Below, piece by piece: positions 32,340-42,400 of a stretch of 64,000 nt of DNA. The first letter of the stretch is position 1. Each line of letters begins with the position of its first letter. The translations under genes were made by a program, and so were the position numbers. The notes below the pieces were generated by a model that was not told the origin of the DNA, did no database searches, and worked only from the letters and a program-made list of their open reading frames with translations. Origin of the DNA: Chitinophagaceae bacterium (GTDB taxonomy: Bacteria > Bacteroidota > Bacteroidia > Chitinophagales > Chitinophagaceae); contig JADKAJ010000001.1 in assembly GCA_016719165.1 (NCBI GenBank), positions 1 to 64,000 on the forward strand, written 5' to 3'.

Positions 32340-33428
32340 ATGCAAAAAGGACAAAAAGAGCTTGATCTGCTGGATGAATTTGAGCGGTTTATCCGGGATT
32401 GCCGGCGAGGCAGAAGAATGCAGCCGGGAGGAAAGAGGCTATCGCCAGGTACAGTAGCCAATTATGGGTACACCCTGCAACATTTACAAATGTTCTCCAA
32501 AAAGAAAAGTCTACGGTTGCGAATAAAACCAGCGAAACGACTGAACAGCCGTGAACTAAGCGGCGAAAGAAATTATTGGAAAAAGTTCTATTCCGGGTTT
32601 ACCAGCTATTTATATGAGGATTGTGGATGTTATGATAATTATGTGGGGCAGCATATAAAAAATATCAAAACTTTTTTCAATTACCTGGGCAAAGAACGGC
32701 CTTATTGTGCCGTGGATTTTCACAATGAATTTTATGTACCACGGGAAGAGATCGCTATATATCCCCTGATGCCGGATGAACTGAATTTTCTGGTAACCGG
32801 GCATGAGTTTGAACTGGGCCTGAGCAGGATCATGCAGGAAGTAAAGGATTTTTTTGTTTTTGGCTGTACGGTAGCGCTGCGCTTTTCGGACCTGAATGCA
32901 CTCCGAAAAACCAATATCAGGATTGTGAGCGGACAGTATTATCTGTATGTGAGATCACAGAAGTCAGGCCTTGATACACTGATGAAGCTGCCGTCTTATG
33001 CTGTAAATATTACAAAAAAATATGAGATGCTCCAAGGCAGATTACTTCCGTTCTTTAACCTGAGTGTTTTCAATAAGCATTTAAAGGTGTTACTTGAAAT
33101 GGCAGGTTTCACACATCCTGTAAGTATTACCCGCAACCGAAGGGGGAGACCAATGGATAAAAAAATCAGTATTACCGGTTGTAGTTCCAGGTTATGTGAT
33201 TTAGCGAGTTCGCATATGATGCGCCGTACGGCCATTACGACTATGCTGAGTTTGGGTGTATCTGAACAGATTGTCCGCAAGATCAGCGGACATACTCCAG
33301 GTAGCAGGGATTTTTACCGCTATGTTTTCTGGTCGCAGACAGTGCAGGACAGTCAAACGGAGCAGATGTTTGCTTCCTTGCCGGGTGTCCGCTCAACTGT
33401 ACCGGGCTGGGAGGTGAGACTCGGCTGA
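32340..33428 (+). CDS. Tyrosine recombinase / integrase
   Basis: 362-residue site-specific recombinase. The N-terminal SAM-like DNA-binding domain is at about residues 30-125 (LSPGTVANYGYTLQHLQMFS). Catalytic residues are all present: Arg181 (ALRFSDL), Lys208 (RSQKSG), His292 and Arg295 (SHMMRRTA), His318 (SGHTPG) and Tyr326 or Tyr328 (RDFYRYV). Length and motifs fit Bacteroidota phage/transposon-type integrases. It sits at the end of the Rhs array, close to the inverted cassette, and is intact while neighbouring elements decay. A role in moving cassettes is inferred; it may simply be a neighbouring mobile-element integrase. Confidence 0.92.
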   Translation: MQKGQKELDLLDEFERFIRDCRRGRRMQPGGKRLSPGTVANYGYTLQHLQMFSKKKSLRLRIKPAKRLNSRELSGERNYWKKFYSGFTSYLYEDCGCYDNYVGQHIKNIKTFFNYLGKERPYCAVDFHNEFYVPREEIAIYPLMPDELNFLVTGHEFELGLSRIMQEVKDFFVFGCTVALRFSDLNALRKTNIRIVSGQYYLYVRSQKSGLDTLMKLPSYAVNITKKYEMLQGRLLPFFNLSVFNKHLKVLLEMAGFTHPVSITRNRRGRPMDKKISITGCSSRLCDLASSHMMRRTAITTMLSLGVSEQIVRKISGHTPGSRDFYRYVFWSQTVQDSQTEQMFASLPGVRSTVPGWEVRLG

Positions 33429-33489
33429 AAAAGAAAAAAAGGCAATTTTCCTTGTGGAATTTCTGACTGAGCTAATCTTATCAGTCACC

Positions 33490-34257
33490 ATGAAAAATTT
33501 TCTTCCTATCCTACTACTTATTTTAATCAGCTGCCTGCAAAAAAGGGAAAAGTTTGTAAACAGCGATAATATTTTAGTAGCACCTGATGCTGCAGCTATC
33601 TATAAGTTTATTGGTGAAATAGAAACACCGGATGGATATGCACGAACTCCGGTAGCGAAAAACTCCTTTGCAGAATGGCTGAGAACTTTACCACTAAAGA
33701 AAGATAAAAGAGTTTTCTTATACAACGGTTCACTGAAACCTAATCAGTCAGCACAGTTTGCTGTAGTAGATATTCCCATTGGTAATAAAGATTTACAACA
33801 ATGTGCCGATGCAGTAATGAGGTTGCGGGCTGAATATTTATACCTTAATAAAAAACCTATAGCTTTTATGGATTATAGTGGTAAATGGTATAACTGGAAT
33901 GGAGAAGGAAACAGAATGATGTTTGAAAATTATATGCTGAATGTTTTTGGATGGTGCGGCTCTGCCTCGCTTGATAGGCAATTGAATCCGGTCACACATT
34001 TTTCAACTATTAAAGCTGGAGATGTATTGGTACGGGGCGGATTTCCGGGCCATGCAATAACGGTTGTAGATATTGCAACTAATAACAATGGACAGAAAGT
34101 TTACTTGTTGGCACAAGGGTATCAGCCTGCACAAGATATACATGTGCTAAACAATCCAATGGATGCATCATTAAGTCCATGGTATGCTGTTGATACAGCC
34201 ACCTTGATTATTACACCGGAATGGAGATTTAGTAGAGAGAATTTGAAGACATGGTAG
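33490..34257 (+). CDS. DUF4846 family lipoprotein
   Basis: 255 residues from the ATG at 33490 with a lipoprotein-like signal (MKNFLPILLLILISCLQ). Conserved segments of the DUF4846 family are seen: DGYARTPVAKNSFAEWLRTL, VVDIPIGNKDLQQCADAVMR, LRAEYLYLNKKPIAFMDYSG and KAGDVLVRGGFPGHAITVVD. The function is unknown; the family is common in Bacteroidota. It follows the integrase by about 60 bp but is probably the first gene of the normal chromosome. Confidence 0.85.
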   Translation: MKNFLPILLLILISCLQKREKFVNSDNILVAPDAAAIYKFIGEIETPDGYARTPVAKNSFAEWLRTLPLKKDKRVFLYNGSLKPNQSAQFAVVDIPIGNKDLQQCADAVMRLRAEYLYLNKKPIAFMDYSGKWYNWNGEGNRMMFENYMLNVFGWCGSASLDRQLNPVTHFSTIKAGDVLVRGGFPGHAITVVDIATNNNGQKVYLLAQGYQPAQDIHVLNNPMDASLSPWYAVDTATLIITPEWRFSRENLKTW

Positions 34258-34295
34258 TACAGATGAGCTATTTCGTATTATCTGGAAATAACTGC

Positions 34296-34529
34296 TTAAT
34301 ATTTCCTCAACTCCGGGTCACGGTTACTCCAAAAACTGATGATCAGCGCAATACCCAGCGCAATGCCTGCAATCTTCAGAATGAATACAAGTGAATCTTC
34401 CCTGACTTCCTGGTATACAGTGGACCTGTCCAGTAGTAAAAAGAGGAGAGGAACTAAAACAAGATATAGAAGGAATAATCTGAAAACCTTATTCCAGAAT
34501 TTTTTGTTTGCCCGGCGCCGGCTTGACAT
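34296..34529 (-). CDS. Small membrane protein
   Basis: 77 residues with two hydrophobic helices (LFLLYLVLVPLLFLLLD and ILKIAGIALGIALIISFWS) and a basic N-terminus (MSSRRRANKKFWNK). No family recognised. Plausible start and positive-inside charge suggest a real inner-membrane protein. Confidence 0.6.
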   Translation of the reverse strand: MSSRRRANKKFWNKVFRLFLLYLVLVPLLFLLLDRSTVYQEVREDSLVFILKIAGIALGIALIISFWSNRDPELRKY

Positions 34530-34618
34530 AAAAATAACTGCTAATCAGTAAAAAAATAGTGAACCATTTAACCAGTGAAAAGATAGTTGAATTTATCTTT
34601 TGAAAAAGCACCGGATCA

Positions 34619-35623
34619 TTATTTTTTGGGATCATATGCCCATTTCACCCAGGTGGCACCCCAGGTAAAGCCCCCTCCAAATGCAGACAAAACAATATTG
34701 TCCCCTTTCTTTAATTGGTTTTCCCACTCCCACAGGCAAAGTGGAATAGTAGCTGCGGTAGTATTACCATATTTCTCAATGTTGATCATTACTTTTTCTT
34801 TCGGCAATCCCATCCTGTTTGCCGTAGCATCAATGATGCGAAGATTTGCCTGGTGAGGTACCAGCCATGCCACATCATCACCATTCAGGTTATTTCTTTC
34901 TAATAGTTCGGCACTCACGTCTGCCATTCCTTTTACCGCAAATTTGAAAACGGCTTGTCCTTCCTGGTATGCAAAATGTTCTTTTGCCATCACTGTTTCT
35001 ATACTGGCTGGTTTTAAGGAACCTCCTGCTTTCATATGAAGATATTGGCCGCCACTTCCATCGCTTCTTAAAATACTATCCAATATGCCATAGCCATCTT
35101 CATTTGGCTCCAGTAAAACAGCCCCGGCACCATCACCAAAAATGATGCAGGTGGCACGGTCACTGTAATCCACGATAGCACTCATTTTATCAGCACCACA
35201 TACTACCACTTTTTTATATCGTCCGCTTTCAATCAGCGCTGCACCCTGAGTCAGGGAGTATAAAAAACCGGAACAGGCTGCAGCCACATCAAAGCCCCAG
35301 GCATTTTTTGCTCCCAATTTATCGCAGGCTATATTGGCCGTGGAAGGGAAAACCATATCCGGGGTAACAGTACCTACAATCAGGCAATCGATCTCTTCCG
35401 GACTGATACCTCTTTTTTTGCATAACTCCTGAACAGCCGGTACCACCATATCAGAGGTGGCTTTATCTTCACCTTTCAGGATCCTTCTTTCAGAAATACC
35501 GGTACGGGTACGTATCCATTCGTCATTGGTGTCTACCATTTTTTCGAGGTCGAAATTGGTCAGCTTGTCTTCAGGTACAAATCCGCCAACAGCAGTGATG
35601 GCAGCGGTTATTTTTTTATTCAT
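34619..35623 (-). CDS. fabH: Beta-ketoacyl-ACP synthase III
   Basis: 334 residues from the ATG at 35623. FabH condenses acetyl-CoA (or branched acyl-CoA) with malonyl-ACP to start fatty acid synthesis. Active residues: Cys117 in DVAAACSGFLYS, His in VPHQANLRII and Asn in YGNTTAATIPL. The thiolase fold motif DTNDEWIRTRTGISERR is present near the N-terminus. Genes of this family are often duplicated in Bacteroidota, so this may not be the only copy. Confidence 0.93.
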   Translation of the reverse strand: MNKKITAAITAVGGFVPEDKLTNFDLEKMVDTNDEWIRTRTGISERRILKGEDKATSDMVVPAVQELCKKRGISPEEIDCLIVGTVTPDMVFPSTANIACDKLGAKNAWGFDVAAACSGFLYSLTQGAALIESGRYKKVVVCGADKMSAIVDYSDRATCIIFGDGAGAVLLEPNEDGYGILDSILRSDGSGGQYLHMKAGGSLKPASIETVMAKEHFAYQEGQAVFKFAVKGMADVSAELLERNNLNGDDVAWLVPHQANLRIIDATANRMGLPKEKVMINIEKYGNTTAATIPLCLWEWENQLKKGDNIVLSAFGGGFTWGATWVKWAYDPKK

Positions 35624-35811
35624 GCAGCTCAATATTATATAAAAGTGGCCAAAGTTAAGGTGGATTAATTAATTGTGAAGTCAGTTTACCAGGCAATCGG
35701 CGGGCAGGGCTATGTCTCTATTTTACCGGATATTCAGCTATTCCGGGGATAATACTAATACACACTGCCATTCCCGATTAACCAATTAACCATTTCCCTA
35801 TTTTCGCAGCC

Positions 35812-36393
35812 ATGATAGCTTTCCTGAAAGGTGATTTTGTGCATAAAACCCCCGCTTTATTGCATGTAGAGGTGGGCGGAGTTGGCTACGAAGTACAAAT
35901 CAGCCTGAATACCTATAGCAAAATCCAAAACCTTGACAAGGGGATACTGTATACCAGCTTGCTTATCCGTGAGGATGCTCATATTCTCTACGGATTTTTT
36001 GACTTGGCGGAAAAGGAGATGTTTTTGCAATTACTCAGTGTTTCCGGGATAGGTGCATCTACCGCCAGGGTGATGTTGTCTTACATGAAGCCTGAAGAAC
36101 TGGCGAAGGCTATCGTGCAGGGGGATAGTAAGACCCTGGAAGGCATTAAAGGAATAGGTAAAAAAACTGCAGAGCGGATGGTATTGGAACTCAGGGACAA
36201 ATTGGCAAAACATCCGCTGGAATCAAATATTTCAGTACTGAAAAACAATACTTTGCATCAGGATGCGTTAAATGCTTTGACTGCTTTAGGCATCAACCGG
36301 CAGGCTGCCAGCCAGGCCATTGAAAAGACTCTTGCAGCCAATCCAAATGTATCCGTTGAGGAACTGATTAAAATGGCACTTCGTACCCTCTAA
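35812..36393 (+). CDS. ruvA: Holliday junction branch migration protein RuvA
   Basis: 193 residues, the usual RuvA length. N-terminal OB fold (VEVGGVGYEVQISLNTYSKI, then HILYGFFDLAEKEMF), two helix-hairpin-helix motifs (LLSVSGIGASTARVMLS and GIKGIGKKTAERMVLEL) and the C-terminal RuvB-binding helices (ALNALTALGINRQAASQAIE). It binds Holliday junctions and loads RuvB. sprA follows by 37 bp in the same frame and direction, so the two are probably co-transcribed. Confidence 0.96.
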   Translation: MIAFLKGDFVHKTPALLHVEVGGVGYEVQISLNTYSKIQNLDKGILYTSLLIREDAHILYGFFDLAEKEMFLQLLSVSGIGASTARVMLSYMKPEELAKAIVQGDSKTLEGIKGIGKKTAERMVLELRDKLAKHPLESNISVLKNNTLHQDALNALTALGINRQAASQAIEKTLAANPNVSVEELIKMALRTL

Positions 36394-36429
36394 TCCACTA
36401 TTTTCAGGAAACTAATTGACGAGAAAACA

Positions 36430-39400
36430 TTGAACCTTAGAACTGCTCATATCTTCCGTACACTGGTAGTTTTTACCATGGTACTTGCCTCCTGTTTACA
36501 GGCAAGTGCCGGTGATTTTAAACCGGTCTTCAATAATAGAAATTTGTTTTTAGATGATACCACCCGTTACCCAATACGGGACAGGTACGGAGACCCCTAT
36601 TCTAACCCAAGCCGGAATACATTTGATCTGCGGGATACTGCTTTCATCAAGCGTACAATTGAGTACGATCCCAAAACAAAACAATACTATATAGTAGAAA
36701 AAATAGGAAACCGGTATTACCGAACGCCTACATCGTTCACCATGGAAGAATTTGTAAGGATGCAGGGGAAAAAGGATGAAGAGGATTATTTCAAAAAGAG
36801 GGCCTCACTTTTGTCTAATATGAACCGCAGGATGGTAAGGCCAAAATTTAAAGTGTCAAATGACTGGTTCAACCGGATAATGGGAGTTGGACCGGATGGT
36901 AAAGTAAAAATAGAGATCAAACCTTCAGGCTATGTTGATTTCCTGGCAGGATACCAGGGTCAGAATATTAAGAATCCTACATTACCTGAACGGGCCCGGA
37001 GAAATGGCGGATTTGATTTTAACATGAACTCCCAGTTGCAGATGGATGCACAGATAGGAGAAAAACTGAAACTCCCGATCAACTATAATACACTGGCCAA
37101 TTTCAATTTTGAAAACCAGTTAAAGCTTGATTTTCGTGGCAAGGATGATGATATCGTAAAAATGTTCCAGGCAGGTAATACCAGTTTTGCCTCAAAAGGA
37201 ACATTGATACCCGGTGCACAATCCTTATTTGGTATAAAAACACAATTACAGTTTGGTAAATTATTTATTACAACTGTATTGGCCAATCAGCAATCGCAGC
37301 GGCAAACGATGGGATTGCAGGGAGGAAGTGCTGCTCAGCGGTTTTCACTGAAGGCAGATGAATATGATGAGAACCGTCACTTCCTGATGTCTCAGTATTT
37401 CCGCAGTAACTATAATACGGCAATGAAGCAGTTGCCAATCGTTAATTCCAAAGTACAGGTATTAAGAGTGGAGGTTTGGGTTACCAACCGTAATGGTTCC
37501 ACCACTGATACAAGAGATATAGTGGCGTTTATGGACCTGGGTGAAGGGAATCCTTATAGTCCAATTCTGACAGGCACTGGTGATGGGTTGCCAAGAAACG
37601 ATGCGAATAGTCTTTATTCATCGCTTACTACTAATCCTAATTTCAGGAATTCATCGTTGGTGCAAAATCAACTGACCACTTTTGGTTTATCACCTGTGCA
37701 GGATTTTGAAAAAACATTTGCCCGTAAGCTACAACCAACTGATTATTATTTTAATCCGCAGATCGGTTTTCTTTCTTTGAATCAACCACTACAGCCGGAT
37801 GAAGTGCTGGGTGTAGCTTTTCAATACACTTATAATGGCCGTGTATTCCAGGTAGGTGAGTTTTCGCAGGATGTGCCGCCAGATACTACAGGGAACTCTC
37901 AACGTATCCTGTTCCTGAAATTATTAAAGGCCACTTCACAACGTACAAATCTTCCGATATGGGAACTGATGATGAAGAATGTTTATTCAGTAGGTTTTGG
38001 ACAACTGGAAAGACAGGACTTCATGTTGGACATGTTGTATGAAGAACCCAGTTTTGGAGAAAAAAGATACCTGCCTCCAACAGATGTGGTTGATCCCTAC
38101 AAAGGACAACCAATAATTTCCCTTGTTAACCTCGACAGGCTGAATAATCAAAACGACCCGCAACCGGATGGAGTATTTGACTTTATTGAAGGATACACCG
38201 TCATTTCTTCCCAAAGCCGTATCATATTCCCGGTACTGGAACCCTTTGGCCGGGACCTTGATTATATATATCCATCCCAGGCCATACGGGATCAATATTT
38301 ATATTATCCGCTTTACGATACGATCAAAGCGATTGCACAGACCTATGCAAACCTGAACCGGTTTAAAATTGTAGGTAAATCCAAGTCTTCCGGATTTGGA
38401 AGTGGCGGTGGAGGTAGTGAGTACCAGTTAGGATATAATATTCCCCGCGGCTCAGTAACAGTAAGTGCCGGCGGACAAGTGTTGGTGGAGAATGTCGACT
38501 ACGAGATCAATTATGATTTAGGAACACTACGAGTGGTCAACCAGGCAATCATTAACTCAGGAGTGCCGGTCAATATCAATTATGAGAATAACCAGGCTTT
38601 TGGTTTTCAACAAAAGAATTTCCTGGGCTTACGTCTTGATTACATGGCTAGTAATAAATTAACATTGGGTGGAACAATTGTAAGATTAGGAGAAAGGCCA
38701 TTCTTCATTAAACAGTCATATGGTGAAGATCCCATCAAGAATACGATGTACGGATTTGATCTTGACTATCGTAATAATCTTCCACGACTGACAAAGCTAT
38801 TGGATAAGTTGCCGTTCTATTCCACTAAGGCCATGTCATCTATTACGACATATGCTGAAGCGGCGGTTTTACAACCCGGGCATGCCCGGCAAATAAATTC
38901 GGGAAATCAGGACAGGAGCGGACAGGTTTACATTGATGATTTTGAAGGTACCCGTGCCGGTATTGATCTCCGGTTTCCGTTGATAAGCTGGACGCTGGCT
39001 TCCATCCCGCAGGGAAATGGACTTTTCCCGGAGTCGGGGCTTAATAATGATTTAAGAAGTGGTTATAACCGGGGGAAATTGGCCTGGTATAATATCGAAC
39101 CTGTATTACAGGAAAGGAGAAATTCGAACAACCCGCTTGCGAATGATCCGGAGGAATTGTCAAGGCCCGAAACAAGACAGGTATTACAGAAAGAAATATT
39201 CCCACGCCGGAGTACCCAATTCGGAGAAGGGCTGCTGACAACATTTGACCTTGCTTTTTATCCAAAAGACCTGGGGCCATATAATTTTGAATTTGACCCG
39301 AACAGGGTTGATGCGAATGGTAAATTAAGAAATCCCAAACAGGCATGGGGTGGTATGATGCGTAACATTGATCAGACAGATTTTGAAACGGGTAATATAG

Positions 39401-42400
39401 AATATATAGAATTCTGGTTACAGGATCCATTTATTGCCAATACAGCCAATCCAAACGGCGGTCAGTTATATTTCAACTTGGGCAATGTGTCTGAGGATGT
39501 TTTAAGAGATGGAAAAAGACAATACGAAAATGGTCTGCCTACGCCAACAAATAATGCAAGGGTAGATGAATCATCCGTTTGGGGAAAAGTGCCTGCCATC
39601 CCATTACAGGTGACCAATGCCTTCAGTAATACAGCAACAGATCGTGAGTTCCAGGATGTTGGGTTTGATGGTTTGCAGGATACAGCAGAGCAAAGAATAT
39701 TTACACCATACCTGAATAGTCTCCAGTCAAATTTTGGAACCAATTCACCCATTTATCAAAAGGCACAGGCGGATCCTTCCGGTGATAATTTTAGAGCATA
39801 CCGTGACCCGGCATTTGATCAGCAACCGGTGACCGGGATTCTGCAACGTTATAAGAATATCAATAACCCGCATGGCAATTCACCTATTGCGGAAAACAAT
39901 ACACAGTTTGTTAATGCATTCACGCAATATCCCGATGCAGAAGAGCTGAACAGGGATAATACCATGAACGAAGTGGAAGAATATTTCCAGTATAAGGTTG
40001 ATATCAGGCCAAACATGGCTGCCGGTACTAATTTTATTACCGATGTAAGAACACCCACTGTAACATTAGCCAATGGTCAATCCCGTACAGAGAAATGGTA
40101 CTTGTTCCGCATCCCGGTTGATCAGTACCAGCAAAAAATCGGGAATATTCCGGATTTTAAATCTATTCGTTTCATCCGCATGTTCGTAACAGGGTTTGAA
40201 GATTCTGTGGTAATGCGTTTTGGTAAACTGGAACTGATCCGCAACCAGTGGAGAAAGTTTAAAAATAAAATTGATACCACCGGGAATTATACTACCCTGC
40301 CTGCTCCTGATCCAACTACAGTAAATGTATTAGCCGTGAATGTGGAAGAGAACGATCAGCGTCAGCCCATTGTTTATCGCATTCCTCCCGGCATTGAAAG
40401 ACAGCAGCAGTTAAGTAATAATAATGTGGCTTTGTTTCTGAATGAGCAATCTATCAGTATGCAGGTTTGCGGGTTGCCACAATTCGAATCCCGTGGTGTT
40501 TTCAAAACAATGAACCTTGATATGCGGCAGTATGGCAGGCTGTCTATGTTCATCCATGCAGAATCTGTTCAGAATGCGCAGCCCATTGAAGATGGCGATC
40601 TGAATGCGGTAGTCCGTATTGGTAATGATTTTTCCGGCAACTATTACGAAGTGCGGATCCCATTAAAGAAAACTGATTTTGGAGAAACGGACAGTTTGAA
40701 AATATGGCCGGAAGAAAATAATCTTGATTTCTCGCTTGATGATCTGACAGACCTGAAGACGAAGAGGAATAAACTTGGCATATCCCCGTCACAATACTAT
40801 AAAGAAGTGTTGCCTAACGGAAGGTCCTATGCGATACTTGGTAATCCAAACCTGGGAGAAGTGAGGGGTATGCTGATGGGGGTTGAGAATGTGACACAAG
40901 AATCCGTTTGTACAGAAGTTTGGTTTAATGAATTGCGCCTGCAGCAATTGGATGAAAAAGGCGGCTGGGCAGCATTGGCCAGGGCCGATATAAAATTAGC
41001 TGACCTCGGTTTGATTTCTATTTCAGGAACAGCTAAGTCAAGAGGCTTTGGAACGTTGGAACAGCGAGTAAATGAGCGCAGCAGGGAAGATGTGTACACT
41101 ATTGATGCATCTGCAACTATTGAAGCGGGAAAATTATTACCTAAAAAGCTGGGGTTGCAAATCCCGATCTATGCAGGCATCAGCCGCCGCGCCAGCACTC
41201 CTGAGTATGATCCTTATGATCTGGACCTTGATCTGAAACAGAAAATAAAAGATGCTGATGCAGATAAGAGAGATTCAATAAAGAATGATGCGCAGGATGT
41301 TACTACTATTAAAACACTGAATTTAACTAATGTAAGAAAATTGAAAACAGATGGTAAGAAACCAAAACCATGGAGTATTACCAATTTTGATTTCAATTAT
41401 TCCTATATACAGACATTGAGTCATAACCCGCTGATAGAGCGGGATGAAATGCGCCGTACCCGTGGAGCGATAGGGTATACTTATGCACCACAAACAAAAC
41501 CCTTTGAACCTTTCAAAAAACTGATCAAATCGAAATCGCCCTGGTTATCCCTCATCAAAGACATCAATCTCAATTATGCGCCCAACCAGGTTTCATTCCG
41601 GGCTGATGTGTTCCGGCAATTTGGTGCCACCCGACCCCGTAATGTAGGTGGTGGCCCGTACCAGATACCAGAGACGTATAATAAGTACTTTACGTTCGAC
41701 CGGTTCTATATTTTACAATGGAACCTTACACGGTCTATTGCGATTGATTTTTCCGCTACGAATAATGCACGGATAGATGAACCTATTGGCCGCATTGATA
41801 CTAAATTGAAGAAAGATACAGTTAGAAAGAATTTGTTCAAAGGAGGAAGAAATACAACTTATAGCCAGGATGTGACGATCAGCTATAATGTACCTACGAA
41901 TAAAATTCCATTACTTGACTGGACAACACTCCGTGCCAATTATAATACAAAGTATAATTGGTTGGCATCGTCCCTGCTTGCAAGGAACCTGGGTAATACA
42001 CTTTCCAATACTCAAACAAGGACTATTAATGGCGAGTTGAAATTTGAAGAGTTGTATAATAAATGGCGATTCCTGCGGGCGGTAAACACCAGTAGTCCCA
42101 ATGCAGGCGCAGGTAATAAAGCGGCCGGCGGTGGTAAGAACCAAAAGAAAGGGGATAATAAAAATACTGATGGGAAAACCTGTGATGATACAAAGAATGA
42201 AAACCAGGTTAAGAATCAGCAACAGGTGAATACAGAAGGGGGAATAAGAATTGATACCATCAGGAATAAAAAAGGAAAGATCATACGGATTAAGAAAAGA
42301 AAGATAAAAGCCAAAAAGGATCCTAATCAATTGCCGGAAATAAGCAATGTTCCGAAATTCTTCCTGCGATTGGCTACTTCGCTCAAGAGAGTGGGCATTC

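Larger units (their letters stand above)
6543..33428. mobile_element. Rhs toxin-tip cassette array with terminal tyrosine recombinase
   Basis: One Rhs gene lacking its N-terminus (6543-8636), ten forward orphan cassettes (core ATGs at 9514, 11426, 13546, 15397, 18111, 19975, 21769, 23844, 27008, 29016), one inverted cassette (31115-32192) and an integrase gene (32340-33428). Each cassette holds the same Rhs core restart, a different tip and usually an immunity gene. A recurrent spacer precedes nearly all of them. The array also contains a Fic gene, an orphan GIY-YIG tip and XRE remnants. The boundaries are my estimate: left is the point where Rhs homology stops, right is the integrase stop. 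Confidence 0.75.

Noticed and set aside
32200..32340. tRNA gene as an integrase attachment site
   Set aside because: No cloverleaf or CCA-type 3' end could be found next to the integrase; no tRNA was recognised anywhere in the window.
6543..33428. Prophage or conjugative element
   Set aside because: No capsid, tail, portal, terminase, mobilisation or replication genes were found; the integrase is the only mobile-element gene.
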